Assembly: GCA_037127315.1 (NCBI GenBank)
Contig: JBBBDQ010001688.1
Location: 2,069,501-2,133,500 of the forward strand
Length of the DNA stretch: 64,000 nt
Reading direction: 5' to 3'
From: Ascarosepion bandense
Taxonomy: Eukaryota; Mollusca; Cephalopoda; Sepiida; Sepiidae
Positions 1 to 11,355 of the stretch are shown one piece after another. The position numbers were made by a program, and so were the translations under genes. Each line of letters opens with the position of its first letter. The first letter of the stretch is position 1. The notes below the pieces were generated by a model. The model had not been told where the DNA came from and ran no database searches. It was given only the letters and a program-made list of their open reading frames with translations.

Positions 1-26
1 ATTACACCACCTACACATCCAAGCTT

Positions 27-413
27 ATGGAAAGTCGTTTCAATATGATACAACTAAAAGCCTATGTCATAAATGACTACAAAATTAGAATTACACCCAA
101 TTTGATTTATATACACAAAACTAGTGTAAGAATTGGAGCAAAAAGAGATATACTAAGATATAGTATAATTCTAAAAGATAAATTCAAATGCGCTGAAATA
201 TTTCATCTTAATGAAAGAATAAAGAATGTTTGTTGGGTTTCCAGATATACAAACATCACTCTATGCAGTGAACTTGCCAGGAAAGTGCGTATTTGTGATA
301 AACTACAAGATAAAGTATTATATATAACCCTGTCTACTGAAATAAACCCATCTAAAAAAAAAAAAATAATATATCATATGCCTTTCGTTTTCCCTGAAAA
401 TAAAAACAAATAA
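27..413 (+). other. unassigned 128-codon open frame
   Basis: This frame is open for 128 codons and rich in Lys, Ile and Asn. I do not recognise a domain or motif in it. It has no catalytic signature, no signal peptide and no zinc knuckle. It ends in an AAA-rich stretch that supplies the Lys run near its C-terminus. A frame this long is unusual for AT-rich noncoding sequence, so it may be a transposon fragment cut by the window edge, but nothing shows which one. I do not assign a function. Confidence 0.15.
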
Positions 414-599
414 TCCCCCCACCCAACCCAGAGGTACAAAAAATATCCCATCTATTGATATTAAAGTTTTAAGATTTTACTTCCCAATTTCATGTTTAAG
501 TTTTATTCCAAATTAAATTATACAATTAAAAAACACCAACCCAGCATTATCACATATAACTACCATGAACAACATGAGAACAAAAAATCAAAATCCCAG

Positions 600-1030
600 A
601 ATCTTGTCCTTTCAAAACATAGATGATCATGGTCTTCCGCGTCTCCCTATCCCTGGTGGCTCTTAGCATGCTTTCTTCTGTTAAACCATGCAACCCCCAT
701 TTTGCCATCTATCTGCTCAGGCTTGTCAAGTATGTTACACACAGTTTTCTCCTGTCTCTCCTTCCTTTTTATCTGGCCTGTTAGTATCAAATTCACCAAG
801 CCCTCTTTCCTTATTGCATGTTCCAGGAACTTTAGCTGTCTCTTCTTGATGCTCAGTATTAATTTCCTTTTTGTTTCCATCCTTTCCAAAACCTCATCAT
901 TGCTCATATGTTTGATCCATGATATCTGCAGCATCCTTCTGTAGAACCACATTTCAGTTGCTTCACGTTTTTCCTTCATCTTTGATGAGATTGTTCAGCA
1001 TTTATTGCCATATTGAAGAACTGACATCAC
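600..1030 (-). pseudogene. RTE-type LINE, 3' end fragment
   Basis: On the minus strand, 647-979 encodes the C-terminal region of an RTE-type reverse transcriptase. Hallmarks are EMWFYRRML, a METKRKLILSI block followed by RQLKFLEH, and a LTGQI motif. The last codons (a TRDRETRK-like motif) continue after a frameshift to about 606. The same motifs recur on the plus strand at 33.85-34.2 kb, so this is a 5'-truncated copy of that family. Only the last quarter of the protein is present and the frame is broken, so it cannot be functional. It is a typical product of incomplete target-primed reverse transcription. Confidence 0.8.
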
Positions 1031-1049
1031 ATAGCAATCCAGTACTATC

Positions 1050-1145
1050 TTTATTTCTAGTGAAATTTTCATAATAGTCATTTCATAATAAGCACTTGAT
1101 GATGGCATAGTCCATGAAACTCAGTCACACTATAGATATAGGGGA
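1050..1145 (+). repeat. short repeat with hammerhead-like motif, copy 1
   Basis: This is a degenerate copy of a repeat that also occurs at about 31,340, 50,390 and 52,385. The shared block reads GCACYTGATGATKGCATAG, then a CATGAAAC box, then a CAGTCA box and a TATAGGTATGGG-like tail. Here the core C is changed (TTGATGA). See the 50,277-50,450 entry for the best reading of the motif as a hammerhead-like fold. Confidence 0.45.
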
Positions 1146-3320
1146 TTTATATAAAACAATTCTTTTACATTCAAAATTTCTATTTTCAGATTTGTCACTG
1201 AAATTGACATGCCTCTGATTTCAAGTTGAGAGCTGGAAACAAAAGTAGAAGTACCTATGTAATTATGTATACAGGTAGCTTCAGTTTTGTACCCTAGACT
1301 CACATCTGCAGTTTGAAGGCATCACAAATAAGATTCCATTATGAAATGAGTGAAGCAAATTGTTTGTTTCCAAAAACACTTTGTAATTTGAACATATACA
1401 CAACACCTGTGTTTATTCTGAAAACTAGTAAATACGGTGACTTAAGAATGGATTGTTATTAATCTTAGCATAGTTTAGCATCAGTGTCTGGAAACCAATG
1501 AGGATTGAACATGCTTAGTTTGCTAATTATTGCTTTTTGACATTGTTTGTACAGATAATTGAATGTTTGTCATACAAAATAAAACTTCATGTTACCATCC
1601 TGCTTTTAGTCAACGTTTGTATTCATTCACAAATTTGGGCTGAATAGCTAAACAAGATTGTTTCTTTGTTTACAGGACACAAAATCCTTTTTCTGCTCAG
1701 TTTTCATTTTAAAACCTAAATATATCACATTTCCCTAACATAATGTTACCAACAGGTTTGTACTGGACTCGTCACAAAAAGTTTGGACACATCCCATTTT
1801 GTGGCTTTATGTCTATTGAACTTATTTGTAAAATTTGATGTAAAAGTCCCTTCCAGGAGAATTCATCTTTGTGTTGGGATCCATTAAAGTACTAATGGAA
1901 TGAGAGGAAGGGAAATATGCAAACAAGGGATTGTTTGATGTTATATTGATAGTAAAGTAAGCGGTCCAACCAAATTCTTTTTCAAGTTGATATGAATGAA
2001 CAAAATGTCTCTGTCATTTTGTTGTTTGTCAGTCAAATTGGTCCTGCCCTAATTTTTCTGAGATTCACTCAGTTTCTTTTGTGGTTTCTCAGTTGCTACA
2101 AAATAGGCATTTGGGTTTTAGAACTTCCTTGAATTTTTTCTTTATTGTAAGAGTGTTTAAAATAAGTCTTTTATAGTCTAAGTGTGTATACATATCTATG
2201 CATCTGAATTACATTTACATGTATAGTTTTTTTTTGTTTTTTTTTTAGATACAAAGCATTTATATCTTGTTATATAAATGTATGTATTTTTATTGTAAAT
2301 ATCTCTTTGACTGCTGGATAAATCTAATTTATTGAATATATTGGAACACTCTTTAATCTGTATGTTTATATCATGTGGAAAGAAGTATCAACACCAACAC
2401 GTGGTTGAACACTGATCACCAGATAACAAATAAAACTATAAGAATGGATTATTCTACTGGGGATCATGTGATCATGATGATAACCGATATTAAGCACCAG
2501 ACAGAAATCTGGGTGGATCAACCGAATTATAAGTAACAGCAGTGTTCACAATGTGATATTACTATTTAGTCCTTGAGTAGATTACTCAGGAGAACTCTCA
2601 AGAGAAAGGATACTATGTATTATCAAGAGGAACCTCTTAATACATTACTATTCACAAGATACATGAATAATTCTTGCAAATAGCAAGATACTGGAATATC
2701 ACCTCATAATGATCCCTATTACTACAAATTCATGAGTAACTAAAGTAATATACCAAGACCTAAGACAATACAACCGTGTGATATGACAACACATCAGTAA
2801 CCATTTAGGTCACAACAATAACCAAACAAGGTCACAACATTATATAATACACATGATGGCATTAAAATTTTCTTTGCTCGATAACTTTCTAAAATGTGAC
2901 TAAGTATATATGTAAATATTTTTAACCTTTCACGTTATGCTGAGAAATTTTCAGTATCTCCTATCATTTGTATACACGCATCTATGTGTATACGCATACA
3001 TGCACACAGAATAATGGCCTCTATGTTTGCGTGTAAAATAAAAGATGGAATGAGTGCATTTCATTACTTTTAATTATGGCAGAAAACAAATTTTAAAATT
3101 CTTATTGGAATTAATAATTGAACTAAATATAAATATATCTTGATATTTGGAATTCTTATTGGATATTCCTAGATATTCTTATTGATAAGCTCTGTGTGTT
3201 CTTTTTAAAATGGAATTAAATTTTTGAAAAATTTTTCTTTCTAGTCATATCTAATTTCATTCAAGTTTATTATATAGATTGCAGTCATCATTTTACTGTT
3301 CTACCTAAATGTATTCCTCT
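1146..3320. other. no recognisable gene
   Basis: This 2.2-kb stretch is AT-rich with a poly-T run near 2,227-2,247. I see no coding motif, splice-bounded open frame, tRNA-like box pair or terminal repeat in it. A somewhat less AT-rich block at about 2,390-2,850 could be an old unrecognised repeat. Confidence 0.5.
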
Positions 3321-3329
3321 GACAATATA

Positions 3330-3930
3330 GAAATGGCTCTCTTTCTACATCCATCTGCAAACATTTTTGTTTTTGATTATTTTAATGCTCATCACATCAA
3401 GTGGCTTAAGCATTCTAATGTTACTGATGTAACTGGTATTCAGATTTTCAATTTTTCCATTGCTCAGTCTCTTCATTAGATAGTAGATTCCCCACTTTGT
3501 TTTTCTAATAATCTGATTGACATGCTTCTTTACTCAATTTGTTCCTTACCTTTTCTCCTAGCTCTTGTCAAGTATCACAACTCTGTCCTCTTGGCAATTC
3601 AGATCATAAAATAGTTTCTGTTGTTATTTCATTTGCATCACTTATTACAAAGAAACTTCCTATTTGCAAGACTTCTTTCTGCTACCATTGTACTGATTGG
3701 GATTCATTTTGTGATTTTCTTTATTATACTCCTTAGCTTGAGATTCTTAATCTTCCTATTTAGAATTGTGCCACGGAGCTTTCTTGTGTCAAAGTTGGCA
3801 TCAATGCTTTTCCTTCTTGGAAATACCAGATGAAACCACAATTTTTTCCTTAGTTTACACCGGCCTGTTCTGTTCTGTTAATGCCCACAGGAATCACTTT
3901 TTACAGGTGTACCAGCATTTTTATGTCTGT
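3330..3930 (+). pseudogene. CR1-like LINE, endonuclease fragment
   Basis: In shifting plus-strand frames this encodes the C-terminal half of an apurinic-type endonuclease domain. A block IFVF..FNAHH..WL corresponds to the GDFNAHH motif, with the first residues degraded. A later block QLCPLGNSDHKIV corresponds to the catalytic SDH motif. The 65-codon open frame at 3,539-3,736 covers the SDH part. The fragment ends near 3,930, in sequence matching the point where the 14.2-kb copy begins (a HFLQVY/HFFQLY motif). I infer that it is the upstream part of the same CR1-like insertion whose reverse transcriptase resumes at 6,540, interrupted by later sequence. Confidence 0.65.
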
Positions 3931-4069
3931 TCATAGTAATTGAAAACATGTTCTCAAAGAGGCTGTCTTTATATCTTGATAAAATGAAACACCTTTGTTC
4001 TTGTGACTACTGATGGCTCTGTAATAGCATGTTAAATAAAAGTAAGTTTTCTTATCCAACCTCTCTTCT

Positions 4070-4343
4070 AGCCTTGTCGGCAGGGCTTTAGAATATGTTG
4101 TCTGCACCCTTGCAGAGGGTAAAAGGCCATGGGTGGTAACCCATAATACCTGGAGGATGTGAACCTGGTGGTTGAGCAGACCATGGCCCCGGTGCATAGA
4201 GGTCATGGTCATGCAACACACCACTTTGGCCCTAACACTTACACCACATATAAGTGTTAAAAAGGCGGTGGCAAGGGTCAATCTGTTAATGGGATAAAGC
4301 TGCTACATGACTGGAGTTTATCTGAAGTTTTCATCGAGTTGGG
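4070..4343 (+). other. possible 5' leader of an I/Jockey-like LINE
   Basis: This block is GC-richer than its surroundings and lies directly upstream of the ORF1 relic at 4,344. It has no protein motif. Its position and composition fit the 5' untranslated leader of that LINE, but no second copy in the window confirms the boundary. Confidence 0.3.
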
Positions 4344-5863
4344 GTGGAGAAACAAAAAGAAACCACAAATGCTGGCAGATGCTCATCTAATATGAGTATA
4401 CCTTTTTTTGTATCCCTGGGATTACAGGGTGAATGGGTTTCCCGACTAACATCTCCCATTGTTGGGCTTGGAGGAGGGTGGGGAGCAAGAAAGGTGAAGA
4501 ATAAGCACAAATCCATGGAAAGCCAAACCAAAAAACTCCATACTGAACCTAGATCAAACTCTGAAACTGACTATCCAAAATTTATTGTAATTGAATCATC
4601 AGAGGAAACTAAACTAGATCAGTTATCACCTTTTCTGATAGAAAAGGTAATATCTAACCTATCAACACCAATAAAACGTTAAAAAACTAAGAAATGGTAA
4701 TTTGTTATAGAATTTGAAAACCAAAAGCATGCAAAAAACCTACTAAAAATGGAGAAATTCCATAATATTACATATCACGCGTATCTACATGTAAAACTTA
4801 ATTCCTCCAAAGGTGTCATAAGAAGAGATCTTTTGCTTGCTACACCAGAAGAAATTGAGACAGCAATACTAAAACAGGGAATAAAAGAATACAAAAGAAT
4901 CATCATTCGAAGAAATGAAAAAAATCATATAAACTCACACGTACATAGTGACCTTCGACAGACCCACAATTCCAAAAAAATAAAAATTGGTTATACATTA
5001 GAAAGGGTAGAGCATTATCTACCACCCCCTACAATGCTTTAAATGTCATAAATTTGGGCATCACAAAGACGTCTGCAGAGGAAGACCTGTATGTGGGAAG
5101 CATAACCCAAACCATACCGAATATGAATGTAAAAATATAGGATGTGGAAATTGCCATGAAGAACATACTGCCTATTTAAAGATCTGTGCTATATATAAGA
5201 AAGAAAAAGAAATAATGACGTAAAACACACAAAGAACATCTTTCCCAGAAGCAAGGAAAATAGTAGAAAACTATATGGGAACAAAAACATATACTAATTC
5301 GGTCCAAAAAATAAACCAAACAACACAGGACAATCTCCCAAGTGACAAATATCAAAAATTCATTGAAATATTACTAAAACTAAAAACAAACGAATGGCCA
5401 ACATTCCAGGAAAATTAAAAAAAACATATTCAAAAGAAACAAAAACCAAATTTTATAGAAAAACAAAAGTAAGTACTGGAACCAACACAGGAATATCTCA
5501 AGAAGAAAACAACAAAACTGAACAATCAAGGAAAATAAGACAAAGATCACCTACCCTATCTCCTGACTACCACAAAGACACATGTGAAACGAGAGACACT
5601 TCAAAAAAACAAAATCTAACTAAAAAAAACTACCCCAAAACAGCTCACTCCATTGCCAACACCAAACAGATTTGAGGAACTCAAAGAAATGGAGATTGAA
5701 AACAAAACACTTCAAAAAAAAAAAAAATCACAAACTCAAAACCCTAAATACCAACGAACTAACCAAACAAAAACTGCTAAAAGACAAAACCAAAAACGAA
5801 ATTCTCAACCATGTGCCAAAAAATAAGCCAATGAAACTGTCGTGGATTAAAAGCAAATATGAA
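4344..5863 (+). pseudogene. I/Jockey-like LINE ORF1 (gag-like) relic
   Basis: This is a broken ORF1 of the nucleic-acid-binding gag type found in I, Nimb and Jockey elements. An N-terminal PKFIVIES block starts near 4,575. The RNA-binding core at 4,749-5,042 contains KGVIRRDLLL and IKIGYTLERVEHYLPPP. Next, in another frame (about 5,037-5,215), come CCHC knuckles: CHKFGHHKDVC, then GCGNCHEEHTAY, then KICAIYKKEKEIM. A Lys/Thr/Asn-rich tail fills 5,394-5,866. ORF1p normally coats LINE RNA in a ribonucleoprotein. Several stops and frameshifts separate the pieces, so this copy is dead. ORF2 begins immediately downstream. Confidence 0.8.
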
Positions 5864-6140
5864 TGAACTGCTCCTATTGACACAAGAACATCCTACAATT
5901 ATCTGCCTCCAAGAAACCTTCTTGAGATATGATGACAACATCAATATTAAGAACTATCAGATGTTTAATTACACCCATAATTCTGGGTGGGTGGAGGGTA
6001 TTGGTTCTGATCTGAAACGATACACCCCACAGTAAAATAAATATAACAAACAACCAAACAGTTGCCATTAAAGCCACACTACATAAAGCAGTGACTATAT
6101 GTGAATGTTGTGTGCTGGGTTCGGGATTTATTAAATCTGC
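5823..6140 (+). pseudogene. I/Jockey-like LINE ORF2, N-terminal endonuclease fragment
   Basis: Just after ORF1, one frame reads Q-stop-NCRGLKANMNELLLLT, the canonical start of an APE endonuclease (QWNCRGL) with Trp turned into a TGA stop. It is followed by the catalytic-Glu motif PTIICLQETFL and then NIKNYQMFNYTH. Coding similarity fades after about 6,100 and no reverse transcriptase follows. The element is therefore truncated at its 3' side, apparently at the border with the minisatellite at 6.25 kb. The domain would nick target DNA in an intact element; here it is only a fragment. Confidence 0.75.
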
Positions 6141-6244
6141 TACATTTCTGTGCATACTGATGCCCTTGGAAGGGGTTTTGAGCTTAGTTGTGTGTGGGGT
6201 AGTGTATTATGTTCAGTATAACCTTATGAACAAGGAACAACTGT

Positions 6245-6445
6245 GATCAGCAATTAAAAATTAGAAGGCAAACAATCTGAAAGCAATTAAATTTGAGGAC
6301 AAACAATTTTGAAAGCAATTAAAAGTTTGCTTTCAAAGATGTTTGCCCTCAATCAAGAGGTTGAAGGCAAACAACTTTGAAAACAATTAAGTTTGAAAGT
6401 AAACAACTTCAAAAGCAATTAAAAACTTGAAGATAAACAACTTTA
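6245..6445. repeat. minisatellite, unit about 30-34 bp
   Basis: The block contains about six imperfect copies of a unit built from AAGCAATTAAA followed by TTTGAAGGCAAACAACTT. One unit appears inverted (TTTGCTTTCAAAGATG). The repeats separate the truncated I/Jockey-like LINE from the resumed CR1-like copy. Confidence 0.7.
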
Positions 6446-6539
6446 TTACAAAAAAAAAATAAAAATATTTTTCAGCATTAAATGACCCAAAGAAGGTTGG
6501 TATGCTGGTTAAACAAACCAACAATCAACCAACCAACCA

Positions 6540-8208
6540 CCTCTCTTCAATCAATTTGAGTTGTTAACTTCTATTGATAAAGCAGAATGTTTTGCTTGTA
6601 AATTCACCTCTTGACTCATCTGGAGTATCTTTGCGTGATTGTCCACTTAGAAGTGAGTTCCTATTGAGTAATATGCATATAACTCCATCTATGGTTTCTA
6701 CTATCATCTCTAAATTAGATCCCCTCAAAGCATGTGGACTTGATAGTATCTTGGCAGTAGTCCTTAAGAAATGTGCTCCTGACCTGACTCCCCTTCTCTG
6801 TAAACTATACGATAAATGTCATGCTGCTACTTGCAATCCTGCTTGATGTAAATCTGCTTCTGTAGTTCCAGTCTTTAAGAACTCTCAACTGTCTGATCCC
6901 TTTCATTATTGGCCTATCAGACTTTTTTTCCAGGATCAAATTAATTCTGTATTGGTTAAGCATCTCACATCGCAGGTTCTTCTTTCAGATAAGTTTTCCT
7001 TTTGTTATTATTCATATTGCTTAATTTAACCAACACATTTTGTCATCTAAGGGATTTTATCAAGGCAAAAAAATATGGCTCTTGTTTCTGCTGATGTATT
7101 CAGTAATTGCTGAAAGAATCTACCAAGCTTTAGTAAGGAATGGTAAAGTATGGGCTGTTGCTTTGGATATCTCAAAGGCATTTGACAGTGTTTGGCATAT
7201 TGGTCTTTTTCACAAGTTGAAAAGATGTATTTCTGGATAAATTTTTGAACTGATTCAGTTTTATCAAATTGCAAAATAAAAGTTGTCTTGAATGGCCACT
7301 CTTCTAGCACTTTTTGCATTAATGTAAGTGTTCCTAAGGCTCTATCCTTGGATCTATGTTGTTCCTAATTTTCATCCTAATAGCATCAGTTTTCAATTTG
7401 TTTATATACGAATGACACAACCATTTATTCCTTTCTTAACAGTAAGTCAGAGCAGTTTGATAAGATTAAATTTGCAGCTGATCTAAAAAAAAAAACAAAA
7501 ACAAATGACCTACATTCTGTTAACTGGGGCAAGTAATGACTTGTTAATTTTAATGCCTCCAAAACAAAATCCTTTCTACCTTTCATTTCTGAGAAAACCT
7601 TTTCTACCTTTCATCAGCATAGCTGGTGCTATCCTCCATGAGAGTGGCTCATTACCCGCTTCTCAGGTTATATTTTCCACTGACATGAAATGGAAAGATT
7701 ATATCGAATAGATTGCTAGGAAGTTTGGTTTGCTGTGTCATTGTAGACAATTTTTCTTGCCAGTATCTATCTTGCATATCTACAAGTCTACCATTTATTC
7801 AGTATTTCTGCCATATATGATACTCTTGCTATGTATTTAGATTTTCTTGATAAACTACAAATGTTCTTGGTCCTGACATAGTATTTTGACTTCATTCACT
7901 TCCCCACTACTCTAATGTAGCTCCCTATGCCTTTTCTATAAATACTTTCATGGTAAATATTCTGATGAACTCTCCTCTGTGGTATCTAGAGTCTATGGAT
8001 TTAAGTGCATTACTAGATTGGCAGTAAAATCTCATCATTTTACAGTTGAAAGTTTGATCATCAAAAATTAAAATACAGTCATTATCTTATATTCTGTTCG
8101 TTTGTTTTTGCTTTTTAATAATGATTCTTGTATTCTTTCACACTCTGTAGACCCCTGCATATTAGTTTTAAAGTTGCTTTGCTTGGGTTAAATTAAGAAA
8201 AAAAAAAT
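6540..8208 (+). pseudogene. CR1-like LINE, reverse-transcriptase relic to 3' end
   Basis: This degenerate copy starts with a KAECFACKF block at about 6,578. It continues with KLDPLKACGLDSI and LKKCAPDLTPLLCKLY (6,574-6,846), then AVALDISKAFDSVWH at about 7,155-7,200, the RT palm motif carrying the first catalytic Asp. It ends with a decayed 3' tail at 8,156-8,208 matching the family end (CTTTGCTTGGGTTAAAT then a short poly-A). Many frameshifts are present and the later RT motifs are barely readable. It is older than the 9.4-kb copy. I infer it is the 3' part of the insertion that begins at 3,330. Confidence 0.75.
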
Positions 8209-9395
8209 TCTAGAGTTTCTTTGGTTCTGTCTTTAACGAAACCAACATAATAACAAAATGACTGTGCATTTCTTTTAGTTCCTTGAAAAAGCAACTGCTG
8301 ACTCACTTCATTTCCTCTATTATATATTTCCTACACACAATCGAGGTTTAATCGATCTCCAAAAGGTCTTAGATTCTCATTGTCTTTTATCAGTTCCTTC
8401 ATTTTTATATGGAATTTTTCATGTTTTTCCTTGATATAATGGCAACACAAATCTCAATCTCCTGCATGCACATATTCTACTTAGATATTCTCTCCTCTTG
8501 CATACATGCTCATTCTTTGTACATAAATTTTCTATCCTCTCTCTCTCTCTCTCTTTCTGTTGACTTTTATTTATTTTATTTGCTTTGAAACAGAACAGAT
8601 TAGGCCATGACTCAAAAGCTGCTAAAAATAGAAGGTGAAGGTCACTCTGCAGAAAAATGTAAACATGGACATATTATTTACCCTTACTCAAACCTCTCTT
8701 CCCCATTCCCCTGCTGATCAATAATTCAGATTGCCTCCAGATCAGCACTATTTATATAAAAACAAGGTTACAGATATAAAAAGCACATCAGACTCAGATG
8801 AATGTTAGTCACTTTGTTTTAGCTCATATGACGAATGTGACTTTTTTAAAAAAATTGACAGCACCTATTTTTATTAGAGTTAAATCTATCATTATGCAAA
8901 CATGCATTTTTTTATGTTAGTCTTTAGTTTACTGCATATTGTGCGTGATTTTGACACCACATAGTACTGGGGAGTAACTCTTTGTTCCTTCCTCACTTTA
9001 TAGGTGTCTGAAAAGCAATCGAAAGCAAATGGTAAAAAATGATTATGTCAAAAAAACTTTCCATTTTGTGAAATGTCTGTGCTGTCCACACTTTCAGAAC
9101 ACTTATTGGGTATAACACCTGTACTCCCTTCCATATACACACACAGAGGGATGCTGTAATAAAAATCATAAATGAGATGGCAGGTTTGGAGTTACATTAA
9201 AAACTTTCAAAGCTAAACATTTATTTGAACAATAAAAAAGTTGGTATATCACAAAATCAGAACTTATGTGATTGAAGACAGAATCATAAAAACAGGAAAA
9301 TAATGCTTGTGTGATTATGTCTTTAATTTTTTCTCTTTAAAGTAATATTTTTATTACTCCATAGATACATAGGGAGGTGCAAACAAGTTTATTAA
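8209..9395. other. no recognisable gene; short (TC)n
   Basis: A (TC)n run lies at about 8,536-8,554. Otherwise I see no coding motif, tRNA-like box or paired repeat. Confidence 0.5.
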
Positions 9396-9399
9396 TATA

Positions 9400-10365
9400 A
9401 AGGTCGTTCTGAATGGGCGTGCCTCTTCGTCCTACAGCACGAATGCTGGTGTCCCACAAGGCTCTATCCTGGGCCCAACGCTCTTCCTTATTTTCATCAA
9501 CGACCTCCCAGATGAGATCAGGTCCCAAGTAGGCATCTACGCAGATGACACTACAATATACTCCCGCTCCAGTAAGAAACCTGTCGTGGCGGACAGACAT
9601 AATCTCGCTGCTGACCTTGAGCGGGATCTACACTCTGTGGTGAACTGGGGCAAGAAGTGGCTTGTCAACTTTAATTCCTCTAAGACCAAGCTGTTGTCTG
9701 TCAACCATTACAGGCAACCTCTTCTGCCTCCCATAAGCATGGACCAGATGATTCTCCCGGAGAGTAATACACTACGCCTCCTCGGACTTACCCTGTCCTC
9801 AGACCTCAAATGGAAGCACTATATTGAATCCATAGCAAAATCTACTGCTAAGAAGATTGGGTCACTATGTCGATCCAGGATGTTTTTTCCACCTGAATCC
9901 ATCCTGCATATATACAAGTCAACCATCCGTCCGTGCATGGAGTACTGCTGCCATTTATGGTCAGGTGCCCCTGCCGTTCTCCTCAGTGTTCTTGACAAGC
10001 TCCAAAGGAGAGTCTGTAATGTGATAGGTACTGATCTGGCGACTCGTCTGCAGCCACTTTCCCATCGTCGAAATGTGGCCTCCCTCTGTCTCTTCTATAA
10101 ATACTTTCATGGCTTCTGCTCGGATGAGCTTAAGTCACTGATGCCTCCTCAACAGGTGTTTACCCGTTCAACCAGACTGGCAACTGGGTCCCACCCATTC
10201 ACAGTCAGGTTAGCCAAACGCAGACGACAATTCTACTCCTGCAGCTTCCTCTCTCGCACTTCCCGCCTGTGGAACTCACTCCCGTATTCTTGCTTTCCTG
10301 ACGGCTACGACCTCCAGAAATTTAAAAGCAAAGTTAATACTCACCTACTAACCACTGGCCTCTAG
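9400..10365 (+). CDS. CR1-like LINE ORF2, 5'-truncated but open
   Basis: One frame stays open from 9,400 to the stop at 10,363-10,365, about 321 codons, although the last ATG-like start an ORF finder would choose lies inside it. It encodes the C-terminal part of a non-LTR reverse transcriptase: VVLNGR, NAGVPQGSILGP (9,458 on), FINDLPDEI, the catalytic IYADDTTIYS motif, the thumb region WLVNFNSSKTKLLSVN, and a C-terminal domain with PCMEYCCHLWSGAP and SLCLFYKYFHGFC. The copy begins abruptly inside the palm, so it is 5'-truncated and has no promoter or endonuclease of its own. Absence of any stop over 960 bp marks it as the youngest copy of the family here. The assignment to a CR1/L2-type clade rests on domain order and is not certain. 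Confidence 0.85.
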   Translation, partial: KVVLNGRASSSYSTNAGVPQGSILGPTLFLIFINDLPDEIRSQVGIYADDTTIYSRSSKKPVVADRHNLAADLERDLHSVVNWGKKWLVNFNSSKTKLLSVNHYRQPLLPPISMDQMILPESNTLRLLGLTLSSDLKWKHYIESIAKSTAKKIGSLCRSRMFFPPESILHIYKSTIRPCMEYCCHLWSGAPAVLLSVLDKLQRRVCNVIGTDLATRLQPLSHRRNVASLCLFYKYFHGFCSDELKSLMPPQQVFTRSTRLATGSHPFTVRLAKRRRQFYSCSFLSRTSRLWNSLPYSCFPDGYDLQKFKSKVNTHLLTTGL

Positions 10366-10580
10366 CTCTCTCTCCCCTCCCCTGTATAAGCTTCCCTTTC
10401 TCTCCGCCCATGTACCTGTCATTGCACCTGCTTTCTCAGTTTTCTATTGTTCCTTTCTAACTAGCTTGTACTCCTCACTCTTTTCTAATTAATCTTTCTA
10501 CACTTATGTAACCCCCTGCACATCAGTGGCGTTTCTGCCTTGCTCGGGGTGAAATGATTAAAAAAAAAAAAAAAAAAAAA
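10366..10580 (+). mobile_element. CR1-like LINE 3' UTR and poly-A end
   Basis: The 3' untranslated region is pyrimidine-rich and ends in CCCCTGCACATCAGTGGCG, then CCTTGCTCGGGGTGAAATGA, then TTAAAA and a run of about 20 A. The same terminus recurs at 8,156-8,208, 15,870-15,930, 29,056-29,110 (minus) and 43,770-43,820 (minus). That defines a single family with a fixed 3' end. Confidence 0.85.
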
Positions 10581-10887
10581 TACAAATAGTGCATTGATTA
10601 TCTAAAAAGTTTTACATTTCTAGTATTTGCTGAGTTTTACCATGAATGCATTAATAAATGTTTCATAAATAACAAGGTATGTGTGCCCCTTCCCAATACA
10701 TGTAAATATCAATTGTATTATTTACTTTGTTTTTTATGCTGTAAAACATTGTCAACTATTATTATTCATTTTTTTACTTGTATTTACTTTCATTTTGATT
10801 TTTTACTGGCTTTCTATCACAACTTTATTCATTTCTAAAAGACTGAATTTACAGCTTGTTTAAAGGTTATATTTGTTCTTCTGCAGT

Positions 10888-11048
10888 CAGACAATGTTCT
10901 CATACCATATTAGTAAAGCAGCTGGTTAATTACCAAGGGCAGGAGTTTAAATCTCACTGAGGGTTTATCGTTTATCTCTGATTTACACTGACTATATATT
11001 GCTAAAGATTGTGGGGCCTTAGTAAAATTGCAAAAGAAAGCAGCTTCA
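10888..11048 (+). mobile_element. tRNA-derived SINE, family A copy 1
   Basis: A degenerate tRNA-like head carries a B-box-like GAGTTTAAATCTCACTGAG at about 10,951 and a weak A box near 10,905. It is followed by a body that ends GTGGGGCCTTAGTAAAATTG then CAAAAGAAAGCAG. The 11,356-11,520 element has the same order of blocks. SINEs of this kind use an internal pol III promoter and borrow LINE proteins to move. I could not define target-site duplications. Confidence 0.55.
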
Positions 11049-11104
11049 AATTAATATGAAAGTAAATGTTAGTGAAAAATTAAGAAAAAATAAAGTAAAA
11101 ATAA

Positions 11105-11350
11105 TGCTGTTGCTATTCATGCTTCTATGTGCCATTTTCATTAAGTTGATGAGTGATCATGACTCTCCACAATTCCCTGTTCTTTGTAGCTCTTAGTAAA
11201 TTTTGTTTTTTTTTACTCTCTCTCCTAATCTCTGTTCTGCCAACCATTTACAAAGCTTAGGTAAGTTATGCTCTGCTTTCCTGTCACTCTGGCTTTTAGT
11301 ATACCCTGTGACTGATAAATTTTCTCAGCCTTCTTTCCAAATTATCTACT
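11105..11350 (-). pseudogene. RTE-type LINE, extreme 3' coding end
   Basis: The minus strand encodes LLRATKNRELWRVMITH followed shortly by NGT, matching the last 20 or so residues of the RTE family (compare 34.15-34.2 kb). Upstream come fragments resembling KAEHNLPKLCKWLAEQ. The frame is broken by insertions. The fragment lies directly between two copies of SINE family A. Confidence 0.65.
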
Positions 11351-11355
11351 GAATT

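Noticed and set aside
9337..9600. 87-codon minus-strand frame
   Set aside because: It is the antisense shadow of the CR1-like RT palm region; the same peptide pattern appears antisense to the 44.7-kb copy.
10681..10863. 60-codon hydrophobic frame resembling a membrane protein
   Set aside because: T-rich DNA commonly gives Phe/Leu/Ile runs; no neighbouring signal or conserved motif supports it.
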